A DNA stretch of 64,000 nt from Mycetocola spongiae (lineage in GTDB: Bacteria > Actinomycetota > Actinomycetes > Actinomycetales > Microbacteriaceae), in assembly GCF_020424085.1 (NCBI RefSeq), contig NZ_CP080203.1, positions 1,364,001 to 1,428,000 of the forward strand. The letters are read 5' to 3'. The position numbers and the translations under genes were made by a program. The notes beneath the pieces are model-generated. The model was not told the origin of the DNA. It worked only from the letters and a program-made list of their open reading frames with translations, and searched no databases. Below, piece by piece: positions 26,500 through 34,857 of this stretch (the first letter of the stretch is position 1; each line of letters starts with the position of its first letter).

Positions 26500-27093
26500 A
26501 TGAGCCCACCACACAAAACCACCCCGCGACTCCACACGACCCTCCTGCGCATTCTGGGCACCCTCGCCCTGGCCACCACCCTGCCCACCGGCTGCACCAC
26601 CCCCGCAGAGACCCGCCCCACGGAACAGGTCATCGCCGATGCCATGGAACAACGCGGCAAATTCTGGGCCGAACTCGACGACATCCAAAACCTCCTCGGC
26701 GGCACCTGGGAAAAACACGACGACCCACTCGCCAATAGCTGCCCGGGCAGCAACAGAGAAACCTATAAATACAGCGGAGATCGCATTCGCAGCGAGGCCC
26801 TCCCCGACCCCATCGCCGGAGCGGAACAACTCACCACCTATTTTTCACAACTCGGCTATACCGTCACACCCCAGTCCTTCGCCCCCAACCACCACGCCAT
26901 CATTGCCCGGGACGCCAACGGCTGGAACATCACGGTGACCACCTACCGCCTCAAACAGGACATGCTGACCACCATCGCCGCCGATACCGGCTGCTTCCGC
27001 GGCAACTCCGGCCTGATCAGCGATTACCAATCTCGCCTCATCCGAGAGGAACGCGCCCGCACCTCCCCGAGCCCCAGCCCCTCCCGGTATTAG
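26500..27093 (+). CDS. Lipoprotein, second of the tandem pair (candidate immunity protein)
   Basis: A 197-residue paralogue of the previous protein, starting five bases after it. Signal and lipobox are LALATTLPTGC. The core from TEQVIADAM to VTPQSF is almost identical, then the segment around residues 135-165 diverges (NITVTTYRLKQDMLTT instead of RITVTTDLVEEKMQTT) before the shared TIAADTGCFRG and the identical SPSPSPSRY tail. The pair uses more C-ending codons than neighbouring genes, a hint of recent arrival. Divergence confined to a short segment would fit two immunity proteins of different specificity. Confidence 0.7.
   Translation: MSPPHKTTPRLHTTLLRILGTLALATTLPTGCTTPAETRPTEQVIADAMEQRGKFWAELDDIQNLLGGTWEKHDDPLANSCPGSNRETYKYSGDRIRSEALPDPIAGAEQLTTYFSQLGYTVTPQSFAPNHHAIIARDANGWNITVTTYRLKQDMLTTIAADTGCFRGNSGLISDYQSRLIREERARTSPSPSPSRY
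26616..26879 (+). repeat. Long direct repeat, copy 2 (within lipoprotein gene 2)
   Basis: Partner of 26017-26280; see that entry. Recombination between the copies would fuse the two genes in frame and delete 599 bases. Confidence 0.9.
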
Positions 27094-27141
27094 TTATGCC
27101 TCCACGTCCCGGGCCCCGCCGTCCCGGTCCGGCAAGCGCGG

Positions 27142-28143
27142 TTAGGGGCGAACCGGGCGTCCCTCCGCGGCCGAACGCTGCGCGGCCTCGGTAAGGCGCA
27201 CCGCCGCCACGGCATCCGCCGGGAGCAGCGGACCTGGAAGCTCCGGATCGCGCAGCGTAGCCAGGAAGTGTGCGGCCGCGCGGGCAAACGGAGCCAGGCG
27301 GTCATCGGCGCGCTCGATCAGCGGCTCATACCGGTCATTTCCCGCGCGGCACAGCCCCGGGAGCGGGCGACGCGAGGCCTCAAAGGAGACCGTGGCGGCA
27401 TCACCGATCACGTCAAACCCGGATTCAAACCCCGGGAACGGCGCGTCCCAGGAGCCCTCGATCCGGCTCACCGCACCGCTCCGATGGGTCAGCACGGCCA
27501 CCGCCGAGGTCGCCAGGCCCGGATGCACGCTCGAGCGCCCCGAGACCGTGGCCGAGACGCTCTCCACCTCGCCCGCGACCCAGCGCGCAAAGTCCATATC
27601 GTGCACCATCAGGTCCGCGATCACTCCCCCGGATTTGGCGGCATCGGCAAACCAGGGACGCGTGCCCGTCGGTGAGGAGGAGAGCCGGGTGAGCCGCAGC
27701 AGGATCGGCTCGCCGATCCGCCCCAGCGCCACCGCCTCGCGCGCCGCGGCATAGGCCGAGTGGAAACGCAGCACCTGTCCCACCTGAAACGGCACCCCGC
27801 GCGTGGCAAAAACCCGCACCACATCCGCGGCCTCCTCCGCGGTACGCGCGAGGGGTTTTTCGCACATCGTTGGCAGCCCCGCATCGGCCGCCGCGAGCGC
27901 ATAGGACACGTGACTATCGGTGGGGGTGCAGATATCCACCACATCCACGGCCGCGAAAAACGCCACGGTATCGGTGAATACCCGCGCGCGCTCGAGCCCC
28001 TCGGGGGCCGGCCTCTCGCTCCGGGCCAATACGGCCACCGGGGATACCCCGATGCGGTTCCAGGCCGCGGCATGGGTCTGCGCCATATGGCCCGTGCCGA
28101 TGATGCCCACGCGGGGCTCGGGGAGGGGAGATAACCGGGTCAT
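27142..28143 (-). CDS. Gfo/Idh/MocA family oxidoreductase
   Basis: A 333-residue NAD(P)-dependent sugar or inositol dehydrogenase-like protein. The N-terminal Rossmann motif is VGIIGTGHMAQTHAAAWN, the strand-helix pair VVDICTPTDSHVSYALAAADAGLPTMCEKPLART contains the family EKP motif, and the catalytic-domain helix has a DLMVHDMDFARWV histidine/aspartate segment. Members oxidise or epimerise sugars and polyols. The ATG at 28143 lies in a GATCCTC context without a strong ribosome-binding site. It stands alone, convergent with the lipoprotein genes, and a terminator separates it from the upstream CBS-protein operon. Substrate unknown. Confidence 0.85.
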   Translation of the reverse strand: MTRLSPLPEPRVGIIGTGHMAQTHAAAWNRIGVSPVAVLARSERPAPEGLERARVFTDTVAFFAAVDVVDICTPTDSHVSYALAAADAGLPTMCEKPLARTAEEAADVVRVFATRGVPFQVGQVLRFHSAYAAAREAVALGRIGEPILLRLTRLSSSPTGTRPWFADAAKSGGVIADLMVHDMDFARWVAGEVESVSATVSGRSSVHPGLATSAVAVLTHRSGAVSRIEGSWDAPFPGFESGFDVIGDAATVSFEASRRPLPGLCRAGNDRYEPLIERADDRLAPFARAAAHFLATLRDPELPGPLLPADAVAAVRLTEAAQRSAAEGRPVRP

Positions 28144-28183
28144 GAGGATCGCTTTCTACGCCGAAATTACGAATATTTAACAA

Positions 28184-28221
28184 CCGCGGCCATCCGTCGC
28201 TCGGGCGACGGATGGCCGCGG
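28184..28221 (-). terminator. Intrinsic terminator of the CBS-domain membrane protein operon
   Basis: A perfect 17-bp stem (28184-28200 with 28205-28221, four-base loop). Read on the minus strand it follows the stop at 28236 and is trailed by TTGTTAAATATT. Confidence 0.88.
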
Positions 28222-28235
28222 GGATCGACCCCGGA

Positions 28236-29294
28236 CTAGCGGCCGTTCTGACGCTGGGTCGCGTCGTGGACCTCGCCCACGAGCTCCTCGATAATGTCCT
28301 CCAGGAAGAGCACCCCGGTGGTATGCCCCTCGGCGTCCACCGCGCGCGCGAGGTGAGACCCCGAGCGACGCATGATCGCGAGCGCATCCTCCAGATCGGT
28401 ATCCTCGGTGATCGAGACCAGGCGGCGAATGCGTTTGCCCGGGATCGGCTCCTCGGGCCCGTCCTCATCGCCTCCGGTATCAAAGCGCAGCACGTCCTTC
28501 AGGTGCAGATAGCCCAGCAGGGTGCCCTCGGCATCCACGATCACATAGCGGGAATAGCCCTTCTTGGCCACCGCGCGCTCCAGCCCCGAGGCCGTCACGC
28601 CCTCGGGCAGCGTCACCAGATCGGTGAGCGAGACCGCCACATCGGCGACCTTCTTGCCCGTGAACTCAAAGGCCGCGGTGAGCGCGCCCGAGGCATCCAT
28701 CAGCACACCCTCACGCGTGGACTGGCTCACGATGGTGGCCACCTCATCCAGCGTGAACGTGGAGTTGGCCTCGTCCTTGGGCACCACCTTGAGCGCGCGC
28801 AGGATCGCATTGGCCGTGGCATTAAGCGTCCAGATCACCGGCTTAAAGATGCGGGCGATAAAGACCAGCGGCGGCGCGAGGATCAGCACCGCGCGATCCG
28901 GAACCGAGAACGACAGGTTCTTCGGCACCATCTCGCCAAAGACCACGTGCAGATAGGACACCAGCAGCAGCGTCACGATAAACGCGATGGTGCCGATGAC
29001 CGGTTCCGGCCAGCCGGTGAGGGCCAGCGGGTATCCCAGCAGGTGGTGAATCGCCGGCTCGGAGACGTTCAGGATCAGCAGCGAACACACCGTGATACCC
29101 AGCTGGCAGGCGGCGAGCATCAGCGTGGCGTGTTCCATCGCCCAGAGCGCGGTGATCGCGCTGCGCTTGCCCTGCTCGGCGAGCGGCTCGATCTGCGAAC
29201 GCCGCGCTGAAATCACGGCAAACTCGGCACCCACAAAGAAAGCGTTGCCCAGGAGCAGCACCACCAGCCAGGCTATTCCCGCCCAGTCGCTCAT
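28236..29294 (-). CDS. CNNM/CBS-domain membrane protein (hemolysin C family)
   Basis: A 352-residue protein: DUF21/CNNM transmembrane domain (residues about 1-190, four hydrophobic segments, with GELVPKN-type motif GEMVPKNLSF) followed by a CBS pair (about 200-335). The CorC_HlyC domain that ends many relatives is absent; the protein stops shortly after EELVGEVHDA. CNNM proteins are linked to Mg2+/Co2+ export or homeostasis. The ATG overlaps the stop of the paralogue upstream (ATGA), so the two are made together and may form a hetero-oligomer. Confidence 0.85.
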   Translation of the reverse strand: MSDWAGIAWLVVLLLGNAFFVGAEFAVISARRSQIEPLAEQGKRSAITALWAMEHATLMLAACQLGITVCSLLILNVSEPAIHHLLGYPLALTGWPEPVIGTIAFIVTLLLVSYLHVVFGEMVPKNLSFSVPDRAVLILAPPLVFIARIFKPVIWTLNATANAILRALKVVPKDEANSTFTLDEVATIVSQSTREGVLMDASGALTAAFEFTGKKVADVAVSLTDLVTLPEGVTASGLERAVAKKGYSRYVIVDAEGTLLGYLHLKDVLRFDTGGDEDGPEEPIPGKRIRRLVSITEDTDLEDALAIMRRSGSHLARAVDAEGHTTGVLFLEDIIEELVGEVHDATQRQNGR

Positions 29295-30751
29295 CGCTTC
29301 TCCCCCGTTCGAGAACCCTCGCCGCGTTTACGCTGCGGCCGCCCGCGCGAACCCGGGGGAATCGCGACGGTATCGGTGGCGGGGCTATTTTCGGCATCGC
29401 GCAGGCCCTCGGCGGGCATCAGCTCGGCGGGGGCCGCGGGATGTGATTCGGCGGCAATCGCCTCGGAGGAACGGAACCGGATGCGGTCCACCCGGTGGCC
29501 GTCCATGCGCTCCACCCGGAACGTACCCTCGGGCACGGCCACCTCGGCACCCACCTCGGGCAGGCGCCCCAGTTCGGAGATCAGGAAACCGGCCACGGTC
29601 TCATAGGGGCCGTCCTCCGGCACGTGGATTCCGGTGCGTTCCAGGAGCTCATCGGGGCGCAGGCTGCCGGGGAACACCACACCCTCGATCGAGCGCACAA
29701 CCCCGGCGCTGGTGCGGTCATGCTCATCGGAGACCTCGCCGACGATCTCCTCCACCAGATCCTCCAGCGTGGCCACCCCCGCGGTTCCGCCGTATTCGTC
29801 CACCACAATCGCCATCTGGAAGCCGCGCCCGCGCAGCTCCCCCAGCAGGGTGTCCAGGCGCATGGTCTCGGGAACACGCAGCACCTCAAATTGCAGGGCC
29901 GAGACGGGCACATCGGCGCGTTTTTCGCGCGGCACCGAGATGGCCTGCTTAATGTGGACCAGCCCCACGATATCGTCGATGTCCTCGTCGATCACGGGGA
30001 ACCGGGAAAAGCCGGTCTCGCGCGCGAGATCCAGCACTGCCTGTGCCGGGGCGGTGCGCTCCACGGCAACCACCCGCAGCCGCGGCGTCATCACATCGGA
30101 GGCATCGTGCGTGGAGAATTGCAGGGTGCGATCCAGCAGGGTCGCGGTGTCCTTTTCCAGCGTGCCGGCGCCCGCGGAGCGGCGCACGAGGCTCGAGAGC
30201 TCCTCGGCGGTGCGCGCACCGGAGAGTTCCTCCTTGGGCTCGATGCCAAACGAACGCAACACGCCGTTGGCACTTCCGTTAAGCACACTGACAGCGGGTT
30301 TAAAGACTGAGGTAAACGTGGTCTGGAACGGCATCACGATCCGGGCCGTGGCCAGGGGAAGCGCAAGCGCCAGGTTTTTGGGCACCAGCTCGCCGATGAT
30401 CATCGAGATCAGTGTGGCGATCACGATGGCCAGGACCGAGCACAGCGGCCCCACCGCGGCGGGGTCCACCCCCCAGGAGATAAACGGATCCGCGAGGAGC
30501 CGGGAGATACCGGGCTCAAGCGTATAACCGGCCAGCAGCGTGGTGAGCGTGATGCCCAGCTGTGCGCTGGAGAGATGCGTGGAGGTGTGTTTTAGCGCAC
30601 CGATGGTGCGACCCAGCTTGGGTTCGCCCCGATCGCGGCGCGCCTCAAGCTCGGAGCGATCAAGATTCACGAGCGCAAACTCGGAGGCCACAAATAAACC
30701 GGTGCCCACGGTGAGAAGCAGACCTATGCCCAGCAATACCCATTCGGACAC
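29291..30751 (-). CDS. CNNM/CBS-domain membrane protein (hemolysin C/CorC family), full length
   Basis: A 486-residue paralogue of the next gene with all three parts: CNNM membrane domain (residues 1-200, with IGELVPKNLALALP), CBS pair (about 215-345) and a CorC_HlyC transporter-associated domain (about 355-440), then a polar basic tail ending RGRPQRKRGEGSRTGEKR. The start is GTG at 30751, preceded by GGGGAGG. It is the first gene of a two-gene operon with a terminator behind it. Divalent cation homeostasis is the family role; the ion is not known. Confidence 0.88.
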   Translation of the reverse strand: MSEWVLLGIGLLLTVGTGLFVASEFALVNLDRSELEARRDRGEPKLGRTIGALKHTSTHLSSAQLGITLTTLLAGYTLEPGISRLLADPFISWGVDPAAVGPLCSVLAIVIATLISMIIGELVPKNLALALPLATARIVMPFQTTFTSVFKPAVSVLNGSANGVLRSFGIEPKEELSGARTAEELSSLVRRSAGAGTLEKDTATLLDRTLQFSTHDASDVMTPRLRVVAVERTAPAQAVLDLARETGFSRFPVIDEDIDDIVGLVHIKQAISVPREKRADVPVSALQFEVLRVPETMRLDTLLGELRGRGFQMAIVVDEYGGTAGVATLEDLVEEIVGEVSDEHDRTSAGVVRSIEGVVFPGSLRPDELLERTGIHVPEDGPYETVAGFLISELGRLPEVGAEVAVPEGTFRVERMDGHRVDRIRFRSSEAIAAESHPAAPAELMPAEGLRDAENSPATDTVAIPPGSRGRPQRKRGEGSRTGEKR

Positions 30752-30921
30752 CGGATCGCCTCCCCTCGGGGGGTCACGGGCGTGGCCGTAGGAGCAGATG
30801 CCGGGCGATGTTGATGGCCGGGCCGGGAAGAAGAAGGAGGAGGGTCGTCCATTGTGCCCCCAAGCATAGTCAATCCCGAGGGCGAATGCACGGGATAATT
30901 CGCGAACTGGCCGCGCCAGAC

Positions 30922-30952
30922 TTGCCCGCGTACCCGGAAAAAGGTTTAGGCT
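30922..30952 (+). promoter_or_regulatory. Candidate promoter of kgd
   Basis: TTGCCC at 30922-30927 and TAGGCT at 30947-30952 are 19 bases apart, which is long. Transcription from here would give a leader of about 65-70 bases before the GTG at 31026. The 274-base divergent region has no gene. Confidence 0.35.
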
Positions 30953-31025
30953 AGTTAGTTAGAAGTGCAGTGTCGCGATCAACGATGCTGAATTCGCAAG
31001 TCACGGAGAGAGTGGTGGTCTGGCG

Positions 31026-34000
31026 GTGTCAAGCCAGTTGACCGGAGTCGGAGCCCAAGACGGTTCGTCCGGAGAGTTCGGAGCTAACGAATGGCTCGTC
31101 GATGAACTTTATGAAAAGTTCGTTGTCGATAAAAATTCGGTAGATAAGTCATGGTGGCCCACGCTGGAGAGTTATCACCAGCAGAAGTCCACCGCGGCCG
31201 AACCGGCGGGGGCTGCCCAAGCCCACCCGGTCACGGCCCCGATTCCGGTGCTGGGGGCCCAACCCGTCGCGAAGACCACGTCTCGTGGTCCCTCGCCCGC
31301 TCCCATCCCCGCGGATGCGCCGCTCGCGCCGAAGAAGGCCGAGCCCGCCGCAACCGATGAGCCGGCACAGGCGCCGGAGGATGTTGTCACGCCGCTGCGC
31401 GGAATGGCAAAAACCCTGGCCAAAAACATGGATGCCTCGGTAGCGGTCCCCACCGCCACCAGTGTGCGCACCATCCCGGCCAAGCTGATGATCGATAACC
31501 GCATCGTCATCAATAACCACCTCGCCCGCACCCGCGGCGGCAAGGTCAGCTTCACCCACCTCATCGGGTGGGCGCTCATCCAGGCGCTCAAGGAAACCCC
31601 CACCCAGAATGTCTTCTACGCAGAGGTAGACGGCAAGCCCAGCGTGGTGGCCCCGGCCCATGTGAACCTCGGCATTGCGATCGACGTTCCCAAGCCCGAT
31701 GGCACGCGTTCCCTCGTGGTTCCGTCCATCAAGGCCGCCGATACGATGACGTTCAGCGAATACCTCGCTGCCTATGAGGACCTCATCAAGCGGGGCCGGG
31801 CCAATAAGCTCGGAATGCCCGATTATGCGGGTACCACCATCTCACTGACCAACCCCGGCGGAATCGGAACCGTGCACTCGGTTCCGCGCCTGATGTCGGG
31901 CCAGGGATGCATCATCGGTGCCGGAGCACTCGACTATCCCGCCGAGTTCCAGGGCGCGAGCCAGAAGACGCTCACCGATCTCGGCATCGGCAAGACCATC
32001 ACCCTCACCAGCACCTACGATCACCGCGTGATCCAGGGCGCCGGCTCGGGCGAGTTCCTGAAGCGTGTGCACGAGCTGCTGCTGGGCCAGCGCGAATTCT
32101 ATAGCGATATTTTTGCCGCTCTGCGCATTCCCTATGACCCCATCAAGTGGGCACCGGATATCTCCGTGGACGTGAGCGATAACCTCAATAAGACGTCTCG
32201 TGTGCAGGAGCTCATCAACGCATTCCGCGTACGCGGCCACCTCATGGCCGATGTGGATCCGCTGGAATACGTGCAGCGCAGCCACCCCGACCTCGATATC
32301 GCAAGCCACGGCCTCACCTTCTGGGACCTGGACCGCGAGTTTGTCACGGGCGGCCTCGGTGGCACCCCCACCGCAAAGCTGCGCGATATCCTCGGCGTGC
32401 TGCGCGACTCCTACTGCCGTACCATCGGCATGGAGTATATGCACATCCAGAACCCCACCGAGCGTAAGTGGCTGCAGGAGCAGGTGGAGCGGCCCTATGC
32501 CAAGCCCACCCGCGATGAGCAGCTGCGTATCCTCGGCAAGCTCAACGAGGCCGAGGCCTTCGAGACCTTCCTGCAGACCAAATACGTGGGGCAGAAGCGC
32601 TTCAGCCTGGAGGGTGGCGAGTCCACCATCGCCCTGCTGGATGCCATTCTTGCGGGTGCCGCCGGTGCCGGCCTGGATGGCGCCGCCATCGGTATGGCCC
32701 ACCGCGGTCGCCTGAACGTGCTCACCAATATCGCGGGAAAGACCTACGGTCAGATCTTCCGCGAGTTTGAGGGCAAGGTCAACGATAATTCCTCCGGCTC
32801 GGGTGACGTAAAGTACCACCTCGGTACCGAGGGCATCTTCCGCAGCGCCGAGGGTGAGGAGCTGCCGGTATATCTGGCCGCGAACCCCTCGCACCTGGAG
32901 GCCGTGGACGGCGTCCTGGAGGGTATCGTCCGCGCCAAGCAGGACCGCCAGCCCATCGGCACGTTCACCACGTTGCCGATCCTCGTGCACGGTGACGCCG
33001 CGATGGCCGGACAGGGTGTGGTCCTCGAGACCATGCAGATGTCGCAGCTGCGCGGTTACCGCACGGGTGGCACCATCCACGTGGTGGTTAATAACCAGGT
33101 GGGCTTCACCACCACGCCGGGTGAGGGTCGCACCTCCACCTATTCCACCGATGTGGCCAAGACCATTCAGGCGCCGATCTGGCACGTGAACGGCGATGAT
33201 CCCGAGGCCGTGGTGCGCGTGGCCGAACTCGCGTTTGAGTTCCGTCAGAAGTTCCATAAGGATGTTGTCATCGACCTCATCTGCTACCGCCGCCGCGGTC
33301 ATAACGAGGGTGACGATCCCTCGATGACCCAGCCGCTGATGTATAACCTCATCGAGGCCAAGCGCAGCGTCCGCAAGCTCTATACCGAGGCCCTGGTTGG
33401 TCGCGGCGATATCACTCAGGACGAGTACGACGCCGCGCACCGCGATTTCCAGGAGCGCCTCGAGCGGGCCTTCATGGAGACGCACGCCGCGCAGACCTCC
33501 TCGAATACCATCGTTCTTCCCTCTGCCACGGAGCAGGACGACGACGGCTATACGGGAGAGCCCGCGACCACGGGTGTGGCCGAGGCCGTTGTGCAGCAGA
33601 TCGGTGACGCCTTTAACAACAAGCCCGAGGGCTTCACGGTGCACCCGAAGCTGCAGCAGCTGCTGCAGAAGCGCCTCGATATGAGCCGCAACGGCAATAT
33701 CGACTGGGGCTTTGGCGAGCTGCTCGCCCTCGGTTCTCTGCTGCTTGAGGGCACCCCGGTGCGCATGAGCGGCCAGGACAGCCGCCGCGGTACGTTTGTG
33801 CAGCGTCACGCCGTCCTGCACGACCGCGTAAACGGTCAGGAGTGGCTGCCCCTCGTGAACCTATCCGAGTCGCAGGCGCGGTTCTGGATCTACGACTCGC
33901 TGCTGAGCGAGTATGCGGTCATGGGCTTCGAATACGGCTATTCGGTGGAGCGTCCCGATGCACTCGTGCTGTGGGAGGCGCAGTTTGGTGACTTCACCAA

Positions 34001-34721
34001 CGGCGCGCAGACCATCATCGATGAGTTCATCGCCTCGGCCGAGCAGAAGTGGGGCCAGCGTTCGAGCGTTGTGCTGCTGCTGCCGCACGGCTACGAGGGC
34101 CAGGGTCCCGACCACTCCTCGGCCCGGATCGAACGCTTCCTGCAGCTCGCGGCGGAAAACAACATGACCGTGGCGCGCCCGTCCACCCCGGCCTCGTATT
34201 TCCACCTGCTGCGCCGTCAGGCCTATGCGCGTCCCCGCCGCCCGCTGATCGTCTTCACCCCGAAGGCCATGCTGCGTCTGCGCGGAGCCACGAGCGAGAT
34301 TGCCGATTTCACCACCGGCAAGTTTGAGCCCGTGCTGGATGATGCCCGGATCTCCGATAAGTCGGCCGTGACCCGCGTGCTGCTGCACGCCGGCAAGATC
34401 CACTGGGATCTGGCCGGGGAGCTCGCGAAGAACCCCAACGAGAAGATCGCCCTGGTGCGGGTTGAGCAGTATTACCCGCTGCCCAAGGACGAGCTGGCAT
34501 CGGTTATCGCCGAGTATCCCAATGCGGAACTGGTCTGGGTTCAGGATGAGCCGGAAAACCAGGGAGCCTGGCCGTTTATCGCCCTGGAGGCCACGAAGCA
34601 CCTCGGCGGTCGCCCGGTGCGCGTGATCTCCCGGGCCGCGGCGGCCTCGCCCGCCACGGGTTCGGCCAAGCGTCACGCGGCCGAGCAGGCAGACATCATG
34701 GAGCGCGCCCTGACCCTCTAG
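31026..34721 (+). CDS. kgd: Multifunctional 2-oxoglutarate metabolism enzyme (Kgd; fused E1 and acyltransferase-like domain)
   Basis: A 1231-residue actinobacterial Kgd/OdhA-type enzyme of the TCA cycle. An N-terminal segment (WLVDELYEKFVVDKNSVDKSWW) and an Ala/Pro-rich linker to about residue 115 are followed by an E2-like acyltransferase domain (about 120-360, with TYDHRVIQGAGSGEF). The thiamine-diphosphate E1 part then has IGMAHRGRLNVL, ANPSHLEAVDGV, GDAAMAGQGVV and RRRGHNEGDDPSMTQP. It decarboxylates 2-oxoglutarate and passes succinyl groups on, with Lpd and AceF from elsewhere. The start is GTG at 31026 with GGAGAGAG about thirteen bases upstream. The N-terminal segment is the site where FHA proteins such as GarA/OdhI act in relatives. 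Confidence 0.95.
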   Translation: MSSQLTGVGAQDGSSGEFGANEWLVDELYEKFVVDKNSVDKSWWPTLESYHQQKSTAAEPAGAAQAHPVTAPIPVLGAQPVAKTTSRGPSPAPIPADAPLAPKKAEPAATDEPAQAPEDVVTPLRGMAKTLAKNMDASVAVPTATSVRTIPAKLMIDNRIVINNHLARTRGGKVSFTHLIGWALIQALKETPTQNVFYAEVDGKPSVVAPAHVNLGIAIDVPKPDGTRSLVVPSIKAADTMTFSEYLAAYEDLIKRGRANKLGMPDYAGTTISLTNPGGIGTVHSVPRLMSGQGCIIGAGALDYPAEFQGASQKTLTDLGIGKTITLTSTYDHRVIQGAGSGEFLKRVHELLLGQREFYSDIFAALRIPYDPIKWAPDISVDVSDNLNKTSRVQELINAFRVRGHLMADVDPLEYVQRSHPDLDIASHGLTFWDLDREFVTGGLGGTPTAKLRDILGVLRDSYCRTIGMEYMHIQNPTERKWLQEQVERPYAKPTRDEQLRILGKLNEAEAFETFLQTKYVGQKRFSLEGGESTIALLDAILAGAAGAGLDGAAIGMAHRGRLNVLTNIAGKTYGQIFREFEGKVNDNSSGSGDVKYHLGTEGIFRSAEGEELPVYLAANPSHLEAVDGVLEGIVRAKQDRQPIGTFTTLPILVHGDAAMAGQGVVLETMQMSQLRGYRTGGTIHVVVNNQVGFTTTPGEGRTSTYSTDVAKTIQAPIWHVNGDDPEAVVRVAELAFEFRQKFHKDVVIDLICYRRRGHNEGDDPSMTQPLMYNLIEAKRSVRKLYTEALVGRGDITQDEYDAAHRDFQERLERAFMETHAAQTSSNTIVLPSATEQDDDGYTGEPATTGVAEAVVQQIGDAFNNKPEGFTVHPKLQQLLQKRLDMSRNGNIDWGFGELLALGSLLLEGTPVRMSGQDSRRGTFVQRHAVLHDRVNGQEWLPLVNLSESQARFWIYDSLLSEYAVMGFEYGYSVERPDALVLWEAQFGDFTNGAQTIIDEFIASAEQKWGQRSSVVLLLPHGYEGQGPDHSSARIERFLQLAAENNMTVARPSTPASYFHLLRRQAYARPRRPLIVFTPKAMLRLRGATSEIADFTTGKFEPVLDDARISDKSAVTRVLLHAGKIHWDLAGELAKNPNEKIALVRVEQYYPLPKDELASVIAEYPNAELVWVQDEPENQGAWPFIALEATKHLGGRPVRVISRAAAASPATGSAKRHAAEQADIMERALTL

Positions 34722-34740
34722 TCGGTTGTGTCTTCCCGTG

Positions 34741-34775
34741 AAGCGGGCCCCGAACCCCTGGTTCGGGGCCCGCTT
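34741..34775 (+). terminator. Terminator after kgd
   Basis: A perfect 15-bp stem (34741-34755 with 34761-34775, five-base loop) 19 bases after the stop. The following sequence is not T-rich, so termination may be of the L-shaped or factor-assisted kind. Confidence 0.75.
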
Positions 34776-34845
34776 CCGTGTATATTGCCAGGCTTCTGCG
34801 GCATCAGCGAGTGAAAATACTCCGCGCGCGCGGGCGGCGGTCTCC

Positions 34846-34851
34846 TAAACT
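34846..34851 (+). promoter_or_regulatory. Candidate leaderless -10 (TAAACT) of the antiporter gene
   Basis: TAAACT ends six bases before the ATG at 34858, and there is no Shine-Dalgarno sequence. Confidence 0.5.
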
Positions 34852-34857
34852 AAACCC

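Noticed and set aside
31842-33821. 659-residue open frame antisense to kgd
   Set aside because: Overlaps the catalytic part of a confidently identified enzyme; composition is that of a codon-bias shadow.
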